A stretch of DNA of 64,000 bases from Lachnospiraceae bacterium UBA7205 (GTDB lineage Bacteria; Bacillota; Clostridia; Lachnospirales; Lachnospiraceae), in the NCBI GenBank assembly GCA_002490665.1, contig DKUL01000003.1, positions 62,929 through 126,928 of the forward strand, in the 5' to 3' direction. The first letter of the stretch is position 1, and each line of letters starts with the position of its first letter. The notes beneath the pieces are model-generated. The model had not been told where the DNA came from. It did not search any database and saw nothing but the letters and a program-made list of their open reading frames with translations. The position numbers were made by a program, and so were the translations under genes. Positions 31,068 through 40,399 of the stretch are shown here, piece by piece.

Positions 31068-33797
31068 ATGGACAAAAACAAAATGAAACCACAGTACGAA
31101 TTTCTCGACGACAAGGGAACCTTCCGAATTGAACAGCCGGAGAATACAAGCTGCCTGTATTTTCCGATTGCCGGGGAACAGGGAATCAAAGGGGCGCTGA
31201 CGCCGACGCTCGGAGGGGATTTAAAGTGCAGCCAGAATGAATTTATCTTACAGCCGGTCAGCGCAGAGGATCTTCACAATAATAAATCAACACGGAATTT
31301 CTGGTGCTGGATGGGCGACGGCGCCTGTTTTTCCGTGACGGGCGCCTCTGCGGAGGCAGAGAGCAGGAAGTTTACCAGTCAGCAGGAGCACAGTACCCTG
31401 ACAGCGGGACCCATGTGGCATGAAATCAGCAGGAAATCAGAGCGGTACGGCCTGACAGCAAAAATCACCTCCTTTGTTCCTGTATCGGAATACTGCGTGG
31501 AAATCATGCATGTGGAGATTACAAATGACGGCAGCGAGGAGCTTGCGTTTGTGCCGACAGCCGCAGTTCCGCTTTATGGGAGAAGCGCGGATAATCTGCG
31601 GGATCACCGCCATGTGACCTCCCTGCTGCACCGCGCTGTCACGACCGGAAACGGAGTGCTTGTGACACCGACGCTCTCCTTTGACGAGCGGGGACATCAG
31701 AAAAATGACATGACCTACTATGTGTGCGGCATGGAGGGGGATAATACGGCGCCGGTGGGATTTATGCCGGTGGCGGAGGATTATATCGGCGAGGGCGGAA
31801 GCTTTGGACACCCGGAGAGTGTGATCCGAAATCTTCCATATGAGCCGTGCGGGAAAACGTATGACGGATATGAGATTGTTGGGGCGCTCCGCTTTGCAAG
31901 GGCAGTGCTTTCGTCGGGAGAAAGCAGATGCTATACGGTTTTTATCGGTGCAGAGAAGGACAAAGAAAAAATCAATGCGATGCTGTCCGCCTACAATACA
32001 AATGAAAAAGTGCAAAATGCACTGAAGGACACAAAAAAATACTGGCAGGACAGAATCAATGTCTCCTATGAGACGGCAGACAGGACTTTCGACAATTTTA
32101 TGTACTGGGTGAATTTCCAGCCGATGCTCCGCAGGATTTACGGCTGTTCGTTCCTGCCGCACCATGATTACGGAAAGGGCGGGAGAGGATGGCGGGACTT
32201 GTGGCAGGACTGCCTGGCGTTGCTGATCATGAATCCGGACGGTGTGCGTCAGATGCTGGTTGACAATTACGGCGGCGTCCGCATTGACGGCAGCAATGCA
32301 ACCATCATCGGGAGCGGACAGGGGGAATTTATCGCGGACCGCAACAACATCGCCAGGGTATGGATGGATCACGGTCTGTGGCCGCTGATGACGACAAAGC
32401 TCTATATTGACCAGACGGGGGATCTGGCAATCCTGTTAAAAGAAAACACGTACTTTAAGGACAGGCAGGAGGCGCGCGGGACGAAGGTCGACGAGGGCTG
32501 GGAGACAGGAGCAGCGCCCCTCCTGCGGGATGTGCATGGCAGGGAATATGTTGGAACAATCCTGGAGCATATCTTGGTACAGAATCTGACCGTCTTCTAT
32601 GAAGTGGGGGAGCACAACCATATGCGCCTGCGCGGTGCGGACTGGAATGACGCGCTGGACATGGCTTCCGAGCGGGGAGAGAGCGTGGCGTTCACTGCGG
32701 CATACGCGGATAATCTGGAAGTTCTTGCCGGATTGGTTCAGCTTCTGGAACAGGAAAAACAAATACATACCATAGAGGTTCTGGGAGAAATAGCGCCGTT
32801 ATTACAGATGGGAACAGATTTGTATGAAGATATCGCGCGCAAAACAGAGTTATTAAAAAAATACTGTGAATCGTGCTTTCATCAGGTATCCGGCAGAAAA
32901 ATCGGCATTGACAGTGAACAGGTGCGCAACAGCCTGCTGGAAAAGGCACAGTGGCTCAGGGAGCATATCCGCAGGACAGAATGGATTGCGGACGGGGACT
33001 GCGGGTGGTTTAACAGCTATTATGACAACCATGGGCGAAAGTGTGAGGGCAGGACAGCTTCCTGTCCGACAGGAAACGGTGTCCGCATGATGCTCACGGG
33101 ACAGGTATTTGCCGTGATGTCAGGGACTGCGACAAAGGAGCAGACGGAAAAGATTATCAGGGCTTCAGACAAGTATTTATATAACAAAGAAGTTGGCGGA
33201 TACCGGCTGAACACGGATTTTGGTGAACTCAAGACAGATCTTGGGAGAATGTTTGGCTTTGCGTATGGGCATAAGGAAAACGGCGCGGTGTTTTCTCATA
33301 TGACAACCATGTATGCCAATGCGCTCTACCGGCGGGGATTTGCCAGGGAGGGGTACCGTGCGCTTCAAAGCTTATATGAGCAGGCTGCGGATTTTGGGAC
33401 AAGCCGTATCTATCCCGGAATTCCCGAGTATTTTAATGACAGGGGCAGGGGAATGTACCACTACCTGACCGGCGCGGCAAGCTGGATGATGCTGACCGTG
33501 ATCACGGAAATGTTTGGCGTAAAGGGGCGTCTGGGTTCCATGGTGCTGTCGCCGAAGCTGCAGAAGGAACAGTTCCTGGACGGCAGGGCGGCGATTTCCC
33601 TGAATTTTGCCGGAAGGCGCTGGCATATTGTCTATGTGAATCCGGAGGGGAAAGAGAGCAGTGAATACAGGATTGCGTCAGTCTGCGTGGATGGCGATAA
33701 AAAGCCAGTGCAGGGAACGGAGGTTACGATTCCGCTACAGGAGATCACGCGCCTGGATCAGGATAGAACGCACGAGATCATCGTGAAATTGATGTAA
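31068..33797 (+). CDS. GH94 family glycoside phosphorylase (first copy)
   Basis: 909 aa. GH94 layout: N-terminal beta-sandwich (about 1-290), linker, and (alpha/alpha)6 barrel. The catalytic region is HNHMRLRGADWNDALDMA with the DWND block at residues 525-528, which holds the general acid; phosphate-side residues sit in the later HMTTMYANALYRRGFAREGYRAL block. It phosphorolyses a beta-glucoside to a sugar 1-phosphate, but whether cellobiose-, laminaribiose- or another specificity cannot be read. An extra ~100 residues (about 570-650) separate two barrel halves. AAAGGA lies 9 bp before the ATG. First gene of the carbohydrate island. Confidence 0.88.
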   Translation: MDKNKMKPQYEFLDDKGTFRIEQPENTSCLYFPIAGEQGIKGALTPTLGGDLKCSQNEFILQPVSAEDLHNNKSTRNFWCWMGDGACFSVTGASAEAESRKFTSQQEHSTLTAGPMWHEISRKSERYGLTAKITSFVPVSEYCVEIMHVEITNDGSEELAFVPTAAVPLYGRSADNLRDHRHVTSLLHRAVTTGNGVLVTPTLSFDERGHQKNDMTYYVCGMEGDNTAPVGFMPVAEDYIGEGGSFGHPESVIRNLPYEPCGKTYDGYEIVGALRFARAVLSSGESRCYTVFIGAEKDKEKINAMLSAYNTNEKVQNALKDTKKYWQDRINVSYETADRTFDNFMYWVNFQPMLRRIYGCSFLPHHDYGKGGRGWRDLWQDCLALLIMNPDGVRQMLVDNYGGVRIDGSNATIIGSGQGEFIADRNNIARVWMDHGLWPLMTTKLYIDQTGDLAILLKENTYFKDRQEARGTKVDEGWETGAAPLLRDVHGREYVGTILEHILVQNLTVFYEVGEHNHMRLRGADWNDALDMASERGESVAFTAAYADNLEVLAGLVQLLEQEKQIHTIEVLGEIAPLLQMGTDLYEDIARKTELLKKYCESCFHQVSGRKIGIDSEQVRNSLLEKAQWLREHIRRTEWIADGDCGWFNSYYDNHGRKCEGRTASCPTGNGVRMMLTGQVFAVMSGTATKEQTEKIIRASDKYLYNKEVGGYRLNTDFGELKTDLGRMFGFAYGHKENGAVFSHMTTMYANALYRRGFAREGYRALQSLYEQAADFGTSRIYPGIPEYFNDRGRGMYHYLTGAASWMMLTVITEMFGVKGRLGSMVLSPKLQKEQFLDGRAAISLNFAGRRWHIVYVNPEGKESSEYRIASVCVDGDKKPVQGTEVTIPLQEITRLDQDRTHEIIVKLM

Positions 33798-33892
33798 AAA
33801 TAAATATGGGTTTTCGGAGTCCCTCTGTATCTGATATAGCGGGAAGATACAGGGGAGATTTCGGGAGATTATTAAGAGAATGGAGGCAGAAC

Positions 33893-36800
33893 ATGAGAGA
33901 AGATTTATGGACCTATCAGATCGAAAATTATGGAAGGAAATCGGCGTTTGCCAGCTTTCTTCCCGGCATCAGCGGCGTGCGGGGCATACCGATATGGTGC
34001 TATTACGTCAATCGCGGCCAGGGTGTTGTCAGCTTTGGCATAGAGAATAAGGACCATGCGATCATGGAATTTTATCCGGCGCACCAGGCGTATCAGACCG
34101 TGAAAACCACAGGGTTTCGCACCTTTGTCAAGAAGGATGGCGCTGTGCTGGAACCGTTTCATGACGAGGGTATACCGCACAGCATGTCCATATCCATGAA
34201 CGGTCTTGCGGTTGAGGAGCGCAATGAAGCGGAAGGATTGCTGACAAGGGTGTGCTACTTTACGCTGCCGGGAGAGCCAATCGGCGCGCTGGTGCGGAAG
34301 GTCAGCGTCAGAAATATTGGAAAAAAGGCGGTTCGGCTGGAGATTCTGGACGGTATGCCGGCCTGTATCCCATATGGCATCGACCATGAGGGAATCAAGA
34401 CAATGGGGCAGACGCTCAAGGCGTGGATGCAGGTGGACAGGGCCGGGGACATTCCCTATATGAAGGCGCGCGCCAGCACCGCCGACTCCGCTGCGGTGAC
34501 AGAAATCAGGGGCGGAAATTTTTCGATCGGCAGTCTGGCCGACGGAACGCGGCTGAAAACTATCACAGACCCTGCGGCAATCTTCTCCTACGACCTGTCC
34601 CTACAGAATCCGGTCGCTTTCCGGTCGCACAGCATAAGGGAACTGGAACAGGCGTCGGAGATCAGCGAAAATCTGGTGCCGTGCTGTTTTTATGGAATGG
34701 AGGCAGACTTACAGGCGGGGGAGGAGACAGTGCTGTATGAACTGACAGGACAGGTCGAGCAAAAAGAGCTGCTGATGCAGTTTGCAGGAAACAGGCTGGA
34801 TGCCGTTTACTATGACAAAAAGCAGCAGGAGGCGGACAATCTGGCAGTACAGTTGTGCCGGCATATCCGGACAAGGACGGCGGACAAAAATTTTGACGCG
34901 TACTGTCAGTACACCTATCTCGACAATGTCCTCCGCGGCGGTTATCCGATCATGCTTGCGGCGGACAAAGTGTTTTATGTCTATTCCAGAAAGCATGGGG
35001 ATCTGGAGCGCGATTACAACTATTTCAGCATGCTTCCGGAGTTCTATTCACAGGGAAACGGCAATTTCCGCGATGTAAACCAGAACAGGAGATGCGACGT
35101 GTTTTTTACGCCCTCTGTCGGGGATGAGAATATCAGGACATTTTACAGCCTGATTCAGCCGGACGGATACAATCCGCTGGGCGTGGAGAAGGTGACGTAC
35201 CGGCTGGACGCGCAGGATGTCAATGAGATTTATAAGGACAGTCCAGAGGAGATGAGGAAGTATTTTGGCGAAATGCTCACAAAGCCGTTCACGCCGGGAG
35301 CGCTTTACCGCGAACTGGAGCGGCTTGAGGGCACGCAGGAAAAGCGGGAGGCGGTGTTTCACAGGACAATGGAGCTGGCGCAGGGAGTCGTCAATGGAAA
35401 GTTTATCGAGGGCTACTGGTCCGACCACTGGACTTATAATTTAGACCTGTTGGAGAGCTATCTCGCCGTTTTCCCGGAGAAGGAGGAGGAACTGCTCTAC
35501 ACGAAAAAATACACCTGCTACAGGCCGCAGGCGGCTGTGAGAAAGCGCGCGCAGCGCTGTGTCAGGACAGAGAACGGCATCCGGCAGTACCGCGCGCTTG
35601 ACAGGCTGGATGTGCCCGACGGCAGTCTGCTGCGGTCGGACTGCGGGGATGGAAACATAATCTGCGTCACACTGATGGAAAAACTGCTCCTGCTGTCCGT
35701 GACGAAATTCACGACACTGGATGCCTATGGCATGGGCGTGGAGATGGAGGGCGGCAAGCCGGGATGGTACGACGCGCTGAACGGACTGCCGGGACTGTTT
35801 GGCTCCTCCGTGACGGAGAGCTGCGAGCTGGCGAGAAACTTAAAGTACACGACCCAGGCGCTGAGGCGCTATCCGAGGGAGGTTGAGCTGCTGGCGGAGC
35901 TTGCGGAGTTCATCACGCAGACACAGCGGATTGTCAGTCAGGAAAAAACGGCGCTGCTGGGAGACGGAAAGGTGCTGTCGTTCTGGAACAAGGCAAATGA
36001 CGCAAAGGAGAGCTACCGCGAGAAAATCTACCGGGGCGTGACAGGCGACACGGCGGTGATGCCGGCATCCGCGCTGGCGGACATTCTGGAAGAGTGGTAT
36101 GAGGTGGTGTGCGCAGGAATCGCAAAGGCATGCGACATTAGCGGCGGTATCTGTCCGGCATACTTTACTTATACGGTCACGTCATACCAGGAGGATGGGG
36201 AGGAAATCCGTCCGCTGGACTTCGAGGTGCAGCCGGTTCCATTGTTTTTGGAGGGACCAGTCCGTTACCTGAAGCTGGACAATCCGATTGCGGCAAAGAA
36301 AAAACTGTATGAACAGGTAAAACGCAGCGACCTGTATGACAGGAAGCTGTCCATGTACAAGGTCAATGCATCGCTTAAAAACGCGTCCTTTGAGCTGGGG
36401 CGTGCCAAGGCGTTCACACCCGGCTGGCTGGAGAATGAGTCCATATGGCTCCACATGGAGTACAAGTATTTGTTGGAACTGTTAAAATCCGGCATGTACG
36501 AGGCGTTTTTTGAGGATTTTCACAACGCGGCAGTCCCCTTTATGGACGAGGCGGTGTATGGAAGGAGCATTTACGAAAATTCCTCGTTTATTGCCAGCAG
36601 CAAAAACCCGGACAGCAGCTGCCACGGAAAGGGCTTTGTCGCGCGCCTGAGCGGTTCCACGGTGGAATTTCTGAACATGTGGCAGATCATGATGTTTGGG
36701 AAAAATCCCTTTTATATGGAAAACGAGGAGCTGATCCTTAAACCGGAACCCGCGCTTCCCTCGTATCTTGTCGAGGCGGGCGGCACTGTGGAAGCGGTGT

Positions 36801-36997
36801 TTTTGGGCGAGACCAAAGTGGTCTACCACACAGGGGAGAAGAAGGACTACATTCCGGGGGCATACCAGGTGACAGAATGCACGCTGGTGTACGGCGACGG
36901 CAGCAGGCTGCATATGGGACAGGCGCAGTTAAAAGGCAAACTGGCGTGCGACGTGCGCGGCGGCAGGGTGAAGGAGATGCACTTTACACTCCGCTAA
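33893..36997 (+). CDS. GH94 family phosphorylase, 1,2-beta-oligoglucan phosphorylase-like
   Basis: 1034 aa, the size of the Listeria and Lachnoclostridium 1,2-beta-oligoglucan phosphorylases. It has the long N-terminal sandwich (GIENKDHAIMEFYPAHQAYQTVKTTGFRTF), the block FYSQGNGNFRDVNQNRR and the barrel signature EGYWSDHWTYNLDLLESYL with likely general acid Asp511. The enzyme would release Glc-1-phosphate from sophoro-oligosaccharides. Start 33893 (MREDLWTYQIENYGRKS) has GGAGG 6 bp upstream; an in-frame ATG at 33806 has none. It follows the first GH94 by 95 bp. A binding protein, GH3 glucosidase and LacI regulator downstream match the known Listeria innocua set, which supports the specificity. 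Confidence 0.85.
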   Translation: MREDLWTYQIENYGRKSAFASFLPGISGVRGIPIWCYYVNRGQGVVSFGIENKDHAIMEFYPAHQAYQTVKTTGFRTFVKKDGAVLEPFHDEGIPHSMSISMNGLAVEERNEAEGLLTRVCYFTLPGEPIGALVRKVSVRNIGKKAVRLEILDGMPACIPYGIDHEGIKTMGQTLKAWMQVDRAGDIPYMKARASTADSAAVTEIRGGNFSIGSLADGTRLKTITDPAAIFSYDLSLQNPVAFRSHSIRELEQASEISENLVPCCFYGMEADLQAGEETVLYELTGQVEQKELLMQFAGNRLDAVYYDKKQQEADNLAVQLCRHIRTRTADKNFDAYCQYTYLDNVLRGGYPIMLAADKVFYVYSRKHGDLERDYNYFSMLPEFYSQGNGNFRDVNQNRRCDVFFTPSVGDENIRTFYSLIQPDGYNPLGVEKVTYRLDAQDVNEIYKDSPEEMRKYFGEMLTKPFTPGALYRELERLEGTQEKREAVFHRTMELAQGVVNGKFIEGYWSDHWTYNLDLLESYLAVFPEKEEELLYTKKYTCYRPQAAVRKRAQRCVRTENGIRQYRALDRLDVPDGSLLRSDCGDGNIICVTLMEKLLLLSVTKFTTLDAYGMGVEMEGGKPGWYDALNGLPGLFGSSVTESCELARNLKYTTQALRRYPREVELLAELAEFITQTQRIVSQEKTALLGDGKVLSFWNKANDAKESYREKIYRGVTGDTAVMPASALADILEEWYEVVCAGIAKACDISGGICPAYFTYTVTSYQEDGEEIRPLDFEVQPVPLFLEGPVRYLKLDNPIAAKKKLYEQVKRSDLYDRKLSMYKVNASLKNASFELGRAKAFTPGWLENESIWLHMEYKYLLELLKSGMYEAFFEDFHNAAVPFMDEAVYGRSIYENSSFIASSKNPDSSCHGKGFVARLSGSTVEFLNMWQIMMFGKNPFYMENEELILKPEPALPSYLVEAGGTVEAVFLGETKVVYHTGEKKDYIPGAYQVTECTLVYGDGSRLHMGQAQLKGKLACDVRGGRVKEMHFTLR

Positions 36998-37037
36998 AAA
37001 AACGACACCTTTTTAAAAAATAAACCATTTTTTAGCG
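36992..37037. repeat. Inverted repeat at the end of the second GH94 gene
   Basis: CGCTAAAAAA (36992-37001) and TTTTTTAGCG (37028-37037), 26 bp apart. The left arm contains the GH94 stop codon. It may act as a weak terminator or as a regulatory site for the promoter whose -10 is TATAAT at 37051. Confidence 0.5.
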
Positions 37038-37050
37038 TAATGTAGCTTTA

Positions 37051-37085
37051 TATAATAGAGCTATCAACAAAGAAAATCGTTGTTT
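37051..37085 (+). promoter_or_regulatory. Candidate promoter and LacI-like site before the importer
   Basis: TATAAT at 37051-37056 has no good -35, as expected for an activated promoter. GAAAATCGTTGTTT (37072-37085) matches the TAAAAACGTTTTTA operator of this island in 10 of 14 positions. Confidence 0.4.
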
Positions 37086-37104
37086 TATAAAAGGAGGATA
37101 CCAT

Positions 37105-38511
37105 ATGAAAATCAAAAAGTTATTGGCAATGACACTCGCGGGGGTCATGACACTTTCCCTTGCGGCATGCGGAAACGGAAAGACGGACAGCGGCTCAAAC
37201 ACAGCGGACACGAATAAGGCCGACACCCCGGCAGCTTCGTCAACAACAGTCTCTGACGCGCCGGCGGATGGGGAAATATCTGACAGGGATAAGGCAGTAA
37301 ACGGAGAGTCGCTCGTAATCTGGACGCTTGCGGACGATTTAAAGCAGTTTGCACAGCGCTATACCGATCAGACCGGCGTGGACATACAGGTGGAGGTGAT
37401 TGCCCCGGCAGACTATCCCACCAAGCTGACGTCGGCGCTGGGCGCAAAGTCAAAGGAAGTGGACGTGATCGTGGGCGAGCCGCAGATGCTCTTAAACTTT
37501 TTTGAGGCAGGATTTTTCTCGGATCTGTCCGCGCTGGATGCAGATGCAAAGGAACAGATCGTAGATTACGTATATGAAGCAGGAAAGGATGAGAACGGTG
37601 TGCTGAGGGCACTGAGCTATCAGGTGACGCCGGGTGCAATCATTTACCGCCGCGATCTTGCAAAGGAAATCTTCGGGACAGACGACCCGGATAAGATGTC
37701 AGCCAAGTTCAAGGACTTTGACACGATTCTTAAGACAGCCGAGGAAGTGAAGGACGCGGGCTACAGGATCTTCTCTGACTCAGGAAACTTAAGATGGTAT
37801 GCGAATGCAGGTTCGGCATGGGTAGAGGACGGCGTATTGCAGGTATCTGATGCAAAGCTTGGCTATATGGACGCGGCAGTAAAGCTGTACGAGGATGAGC
37901 TGGTAGCGTTTGCGCCGGAGTGGTCGGCTGCATGGTATGCGTCCATGGCAGGAGAGCTTCCGCTGAATGCGGGCTGGTCTGACCTGGCGGAGGTGAGCGG
38001 TGAAGATATGACACAGGTATTCTCCTACTCCCTGCCTTCATGGGGTGCGCTGATTGTCAGGGACAACGCCAAGGACAATAAAGGAAAGTTCGGTATCTGT
38101 TCCGGTCCGTGCTCATATTTTGGCGGCGGCACGTTTATCGGCGTCAGCGAGTACAGCGAGCACAAGGATACCGCGGCAGACTTCGTCAGGTTCTGCACGC
38201 TGAACCAGGATACGGCACAGTGGTGGCTGGAGACCTCCAACGGTGATGTCGTGTCAAACAAGGCCGTTCTGGAAGCGAACAAGGATTTTGAAAACGAGTC
38301 CTTTGGAAACCAGAAAACATATGAGTTCTACACAAAAGAGGCACAGAATATTGATTACTCGATTGTGACAAAGTATGACGACACTATCGGTCAGTTCTGG
38401 GGCTCGTCCATTGAGGCGATCCAGAAGGGTGACATGACCAGGGAGGAGGCTATTGAAGATTTCTACATGCAGGTAGAGATGACATTCCCGGAGATCACGG
38501 TTAACAGATAA
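37105..38511 (+). CDS. Sugar ABC transporter substrate-binding lipoprotein
   Basis: 468 aa family 1 binding protein. The signal peptide MKIKKLLAMTLAGVMTLSLAAC carries lipobox LAAC; a Ser/Thr/Asp-rich linker to about residue 60 is followed by the binding domain (LVIWTLADDLKQFAQRYTDQTGVDIQVEVI). AAAGGAGG lies 9 bp before ATG. The two permeases follow after a 10-bp-stem hairpin. Sophoro-oligosaccharides are the likely ligand because of the preceding phosphorylase. Confidence 0.93.
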   Translation: MKIKKLLAMTLAGVMTLSLAACGNGKTDSGSNTADTNKADTPAASSTTVSDAPADGEISDRDKAVNGESLVIWTLADDLKQFAQRYTDQTGVDIQVEVIAPADYPTKLTSALGAKSKEVDVIVGEPQMLLNFFEAGFFSDLSALDADAKEQIVDYVYEAGKDENGVLRALSYQVTPGAIIYRRDLAKEIFGTDDPDKMSAKFKDFDTILKTAEEVKDAGYRIFSDSGNLRWYANAGSAWVEDGVLQVSDAKLGYMDAAVKLYEDELVAFAPEWSAAWYASMAGELPLNAGWSDLAEVSGEDMTQVFSYSLPSWGALIVRDNAKDNKGKFGICSGPCSYFGGGTFIGVSEYSEHKDTAADFVRFCTLNQDTAQWWLETSNGDVVSNKAVLEANKDFENESFGNQKTYEFYTKEAQNIDYSIVTKYDDTIGQFWGSSIEAIQKGDMTREEAIEDFYMQVEMTFPEITVNR

Positions 38512-38522
38512 GGCGTTTGCAG

Positions 38523-38550
38523 GGGGAACCGTAGAGACGGTTCCCCTTTG
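38523..38550 (+). terminator. Intercistronic hairpin between binding protein and permeases
   Basis: GGGGAACCGT (38523-38532), loop AGAG, exact complement 38537-38546, then only TTTG. It looks like an attenuator or message-stabilising stem, placed as in the galacto-N-biose operon. Confidence 0.7.
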
Positions 38551-38588
38551 ATGTCATAGAAATTTTTTATAAAAATGAGGTGAATCAA

Positions 38589-39497
38589 TTGAAAAATAAG
38601 AAATCAAGAGGAATCAAAAACAGGGATAACCTGGGATGGATTTTTATTGCACCGTTTCTCGTCGTATTCCTGACGTTCAGCATCTATCCGGTGCTGCGTA
38701 CCCTGTACTTAAGCTTTACGGACTACACCGGGTTTAACCAGCCGACATGGACAGGTCTGGAAAACTACGCGCGCGTATTTAAGGATAAGCTGTTCTGGGA
38801 GGCGTTTGGAAACACATTGAAAATATGGGGCGTGAACATTGTGCTGCAGCTGGGAATCGCGTTCCTGCTCACAATCGTGTTCAGCGACATCAAATACAGA
38901 ATGTGCGGTCTGAGTGTATTCCGGGCGCTGTTCTATCTGCCGAACCTGATCGCGGCAACGTCGGTTGCCTTTCTGTTCAAGACACTGCTGGACTGGAAGT
39001 TTGGCTCCGTCAACCAGCTTCTGACTGGTATGGGGGTCGTCGATGCTCCGATTGACTGGCTGGGAACGCCGGCACTGCTGCGCACTGTTGTCGGCGTAAT
39101 CGGCGCGTGGATGTGGTTTGGCAATTCGTTCATCATGCTGATGGCGGGCGTACAGGGAATCAATGGGGATTATTTCGAGGCGGCGGCAATCGACGGTGCG
39201 GGCAGATGGAAAATTTTTGGCAGCATTACGCTCCCGCTGTTAAGACCAATCCTGCTCTATGTGGCAATCACTTCCCTGATCGGCGGCCTGCAGATCTTCG
39301 ATATCCCATATCTGATATCGCTCGGTCAGGCGAAGATGACACGTTCCGTAAACACTGCTGTAATGCATTTATATAACATGGCGTTCAAGAACAGGCAGAT
39401 TGGATACGCGGGTTCGCTTGCGTTTATCCTGTTTTTCATTATTGCAATCTGTTCTGTCATTGTTTATCGTTTGATGTATGCGAAGGAGGTAGACTGA
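38589..39497 (+). CDS. Sugar ABC transporter permease (MalF type)
   Basis: 302 aa, six transmembrane helices starting with WIFIAPFLVVFLTFSIYPVL. The EAA loop reads EAAAIDGAGRWKIFGSITLPLLRP. The TTG at 38589 is chosen because GAGGTG lies 6 bp before it; the in-frame GTG at 38580 overlaps that site. The stop codon overlaps the next start (TGATG). No ATPase is encoded nearby, implying a shared MsmK-like ATPase. Confidence 0.92.
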   Translation: MKNKKSRGIKNRDNLGWIFIAPFLVVFLTFSIYPVLRTLYLSFTDYTGFNQPTWTGLENYARVFKDKLFWEAFGNTLKIWGVNIVLQLGIAFLLTIVFSDIKYRMCGLSVFRALFYLPNLIAATSVAFLFKTLLDWKFGSVNQLLTGMGVVDAPIDWLGTPALLRTVVGVIGAWMWFGNSFIMLMAGVQGINGDYFEAAAIDGAGRWKIFGSITLPLLRPILLYVAITSLIGGLQIFDIPYLISLGQAKMTRSVNTAVMHLYNMAFKNRQIGYAGSLAFILFFIIAICSVIVYRLMYAKEVD

Positions 39498-40324
39498 TGG
39501 CTCATAAAATCAAGAAAACAATTTTGTACATACTGCTGGTCGTGCTTGCCGGTATCTGCCTGCTTCCGTTTGCGCTGATGATCGTCAATTCGACAAGAAG
39601 TGGAAATGACATCATGACGAGCTTTTCCCTCCTGCCGGGCAGTTCGCTCGCGTCCAACTGGAAGATCGTGACGGACAATCTGAACATTGCGAGAGGGTTT
39701 GGCAACAGTTTGTTTGTCGCGATATGCAGCACGCTGCTGACCGCTTATTTTTCTGCGCTTACGGCTTACGGCTTTGCCTTTTTCAAGTTCAAGGGCAACA
39801 AGATTATCTTTACTGCGATCTTAATTTTCATGATGATTCCGTCACAGCTTGGCATGCTCGGGTTCTATGACCTGATGACAAAGATGAGGTTGATTGACAG
39901 CTATATTCCGCTGATCGTGCCCTCGATCGCATCGCCTGCGACAGTCTTCTTCCTACGGCAGTATGTCGTGTCAGTCATGCCGAAGTCCTTGCTGGAGGCA
40001 CCCCGGATTGACGGTGCCAGTGAGTTTTACATCTTCCATAAGATCGTGATTCCGCTCATGGCGCCCGGCATCGCGACAATGTCCATCGGCGCGTTTATCG
40101 GCTCATGGAACAACTATTTAATGCCTTTGATTTTATTAAACAGTTCGGAAAAGTGGACATTGCCGGTGATGGTTGCGTCGCTTAATTCCGTGAAGGATAT
40201 CGCAAGCAATGTCGGCGCGACGTATGTGACCGTGGCGCTCTCTGTCGTTCCGATCATGATTATGTTCTGTTTCTGCTCCAAATACATTATCAGCGGTATC
40301 TCGGCGGGCAGTGTCAAGGAATAA
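39497..40324 (+). CDS. Carbohydrate ABC transporter permease (MalG type)
   Basis: 275 aa, six helices, EAA loop EAPRIDGASEFYIFHKIVIPLMAP at about residues 167-190. It starts in the overlap with the previous permease stop, with AAGGAGG 8 bp upstream. Completes the importer's membrane channel. Confidence 0.93.
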   Translation: MAHKIKKTILYILLVVLAGICLLPFALMIVNSTRSGNDIMTSFSLLPGSSLASNWKIVTDNLNIARGFGNSLFVAICSTLLTAYFSALTAYGFAFFKFKGNKIIFTAILIFMMIPSQLGMLGFYDLMTKMRLIDSYIPLIVPSIASPATVFFLRQYVVSVMPKSLLEAPRIDGASEFYIFHKIVIPLMAPGIATMSIGAFIGSWNNYLMPLILLNSSEKWTLPVMVASLNSVKDIASNVGATYVTVALSVVPIMIMFCFCSKYIISGISAGSVKE

Positions 40325-40340
40325 TTGAAAACCAGCCTTC

Positions 40341-40369
40341 TTGATTTATCAGGGTTCGTTTGGTATAGT
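40341..40369 (+). promoter_or_regulatory. Promoter of the second binding protein / two-component operon
   Basis: TTGATT (40341-40346), 17-bp spacer, TATAGT (40364-40369). It separates the sensing genes from the importer operon. Confidence 0.65.
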
Positions 40370-40399
40370 GTACAAAAGGAACTTAGATGGAGGAGTGTT

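Noticed and set aside
30877..31086. 69-codon frame before the first GH94 gene
   Set aside because: No ribosome site, A-rich composition, and it overlaps the start of GH94; more likely degraded sequence.
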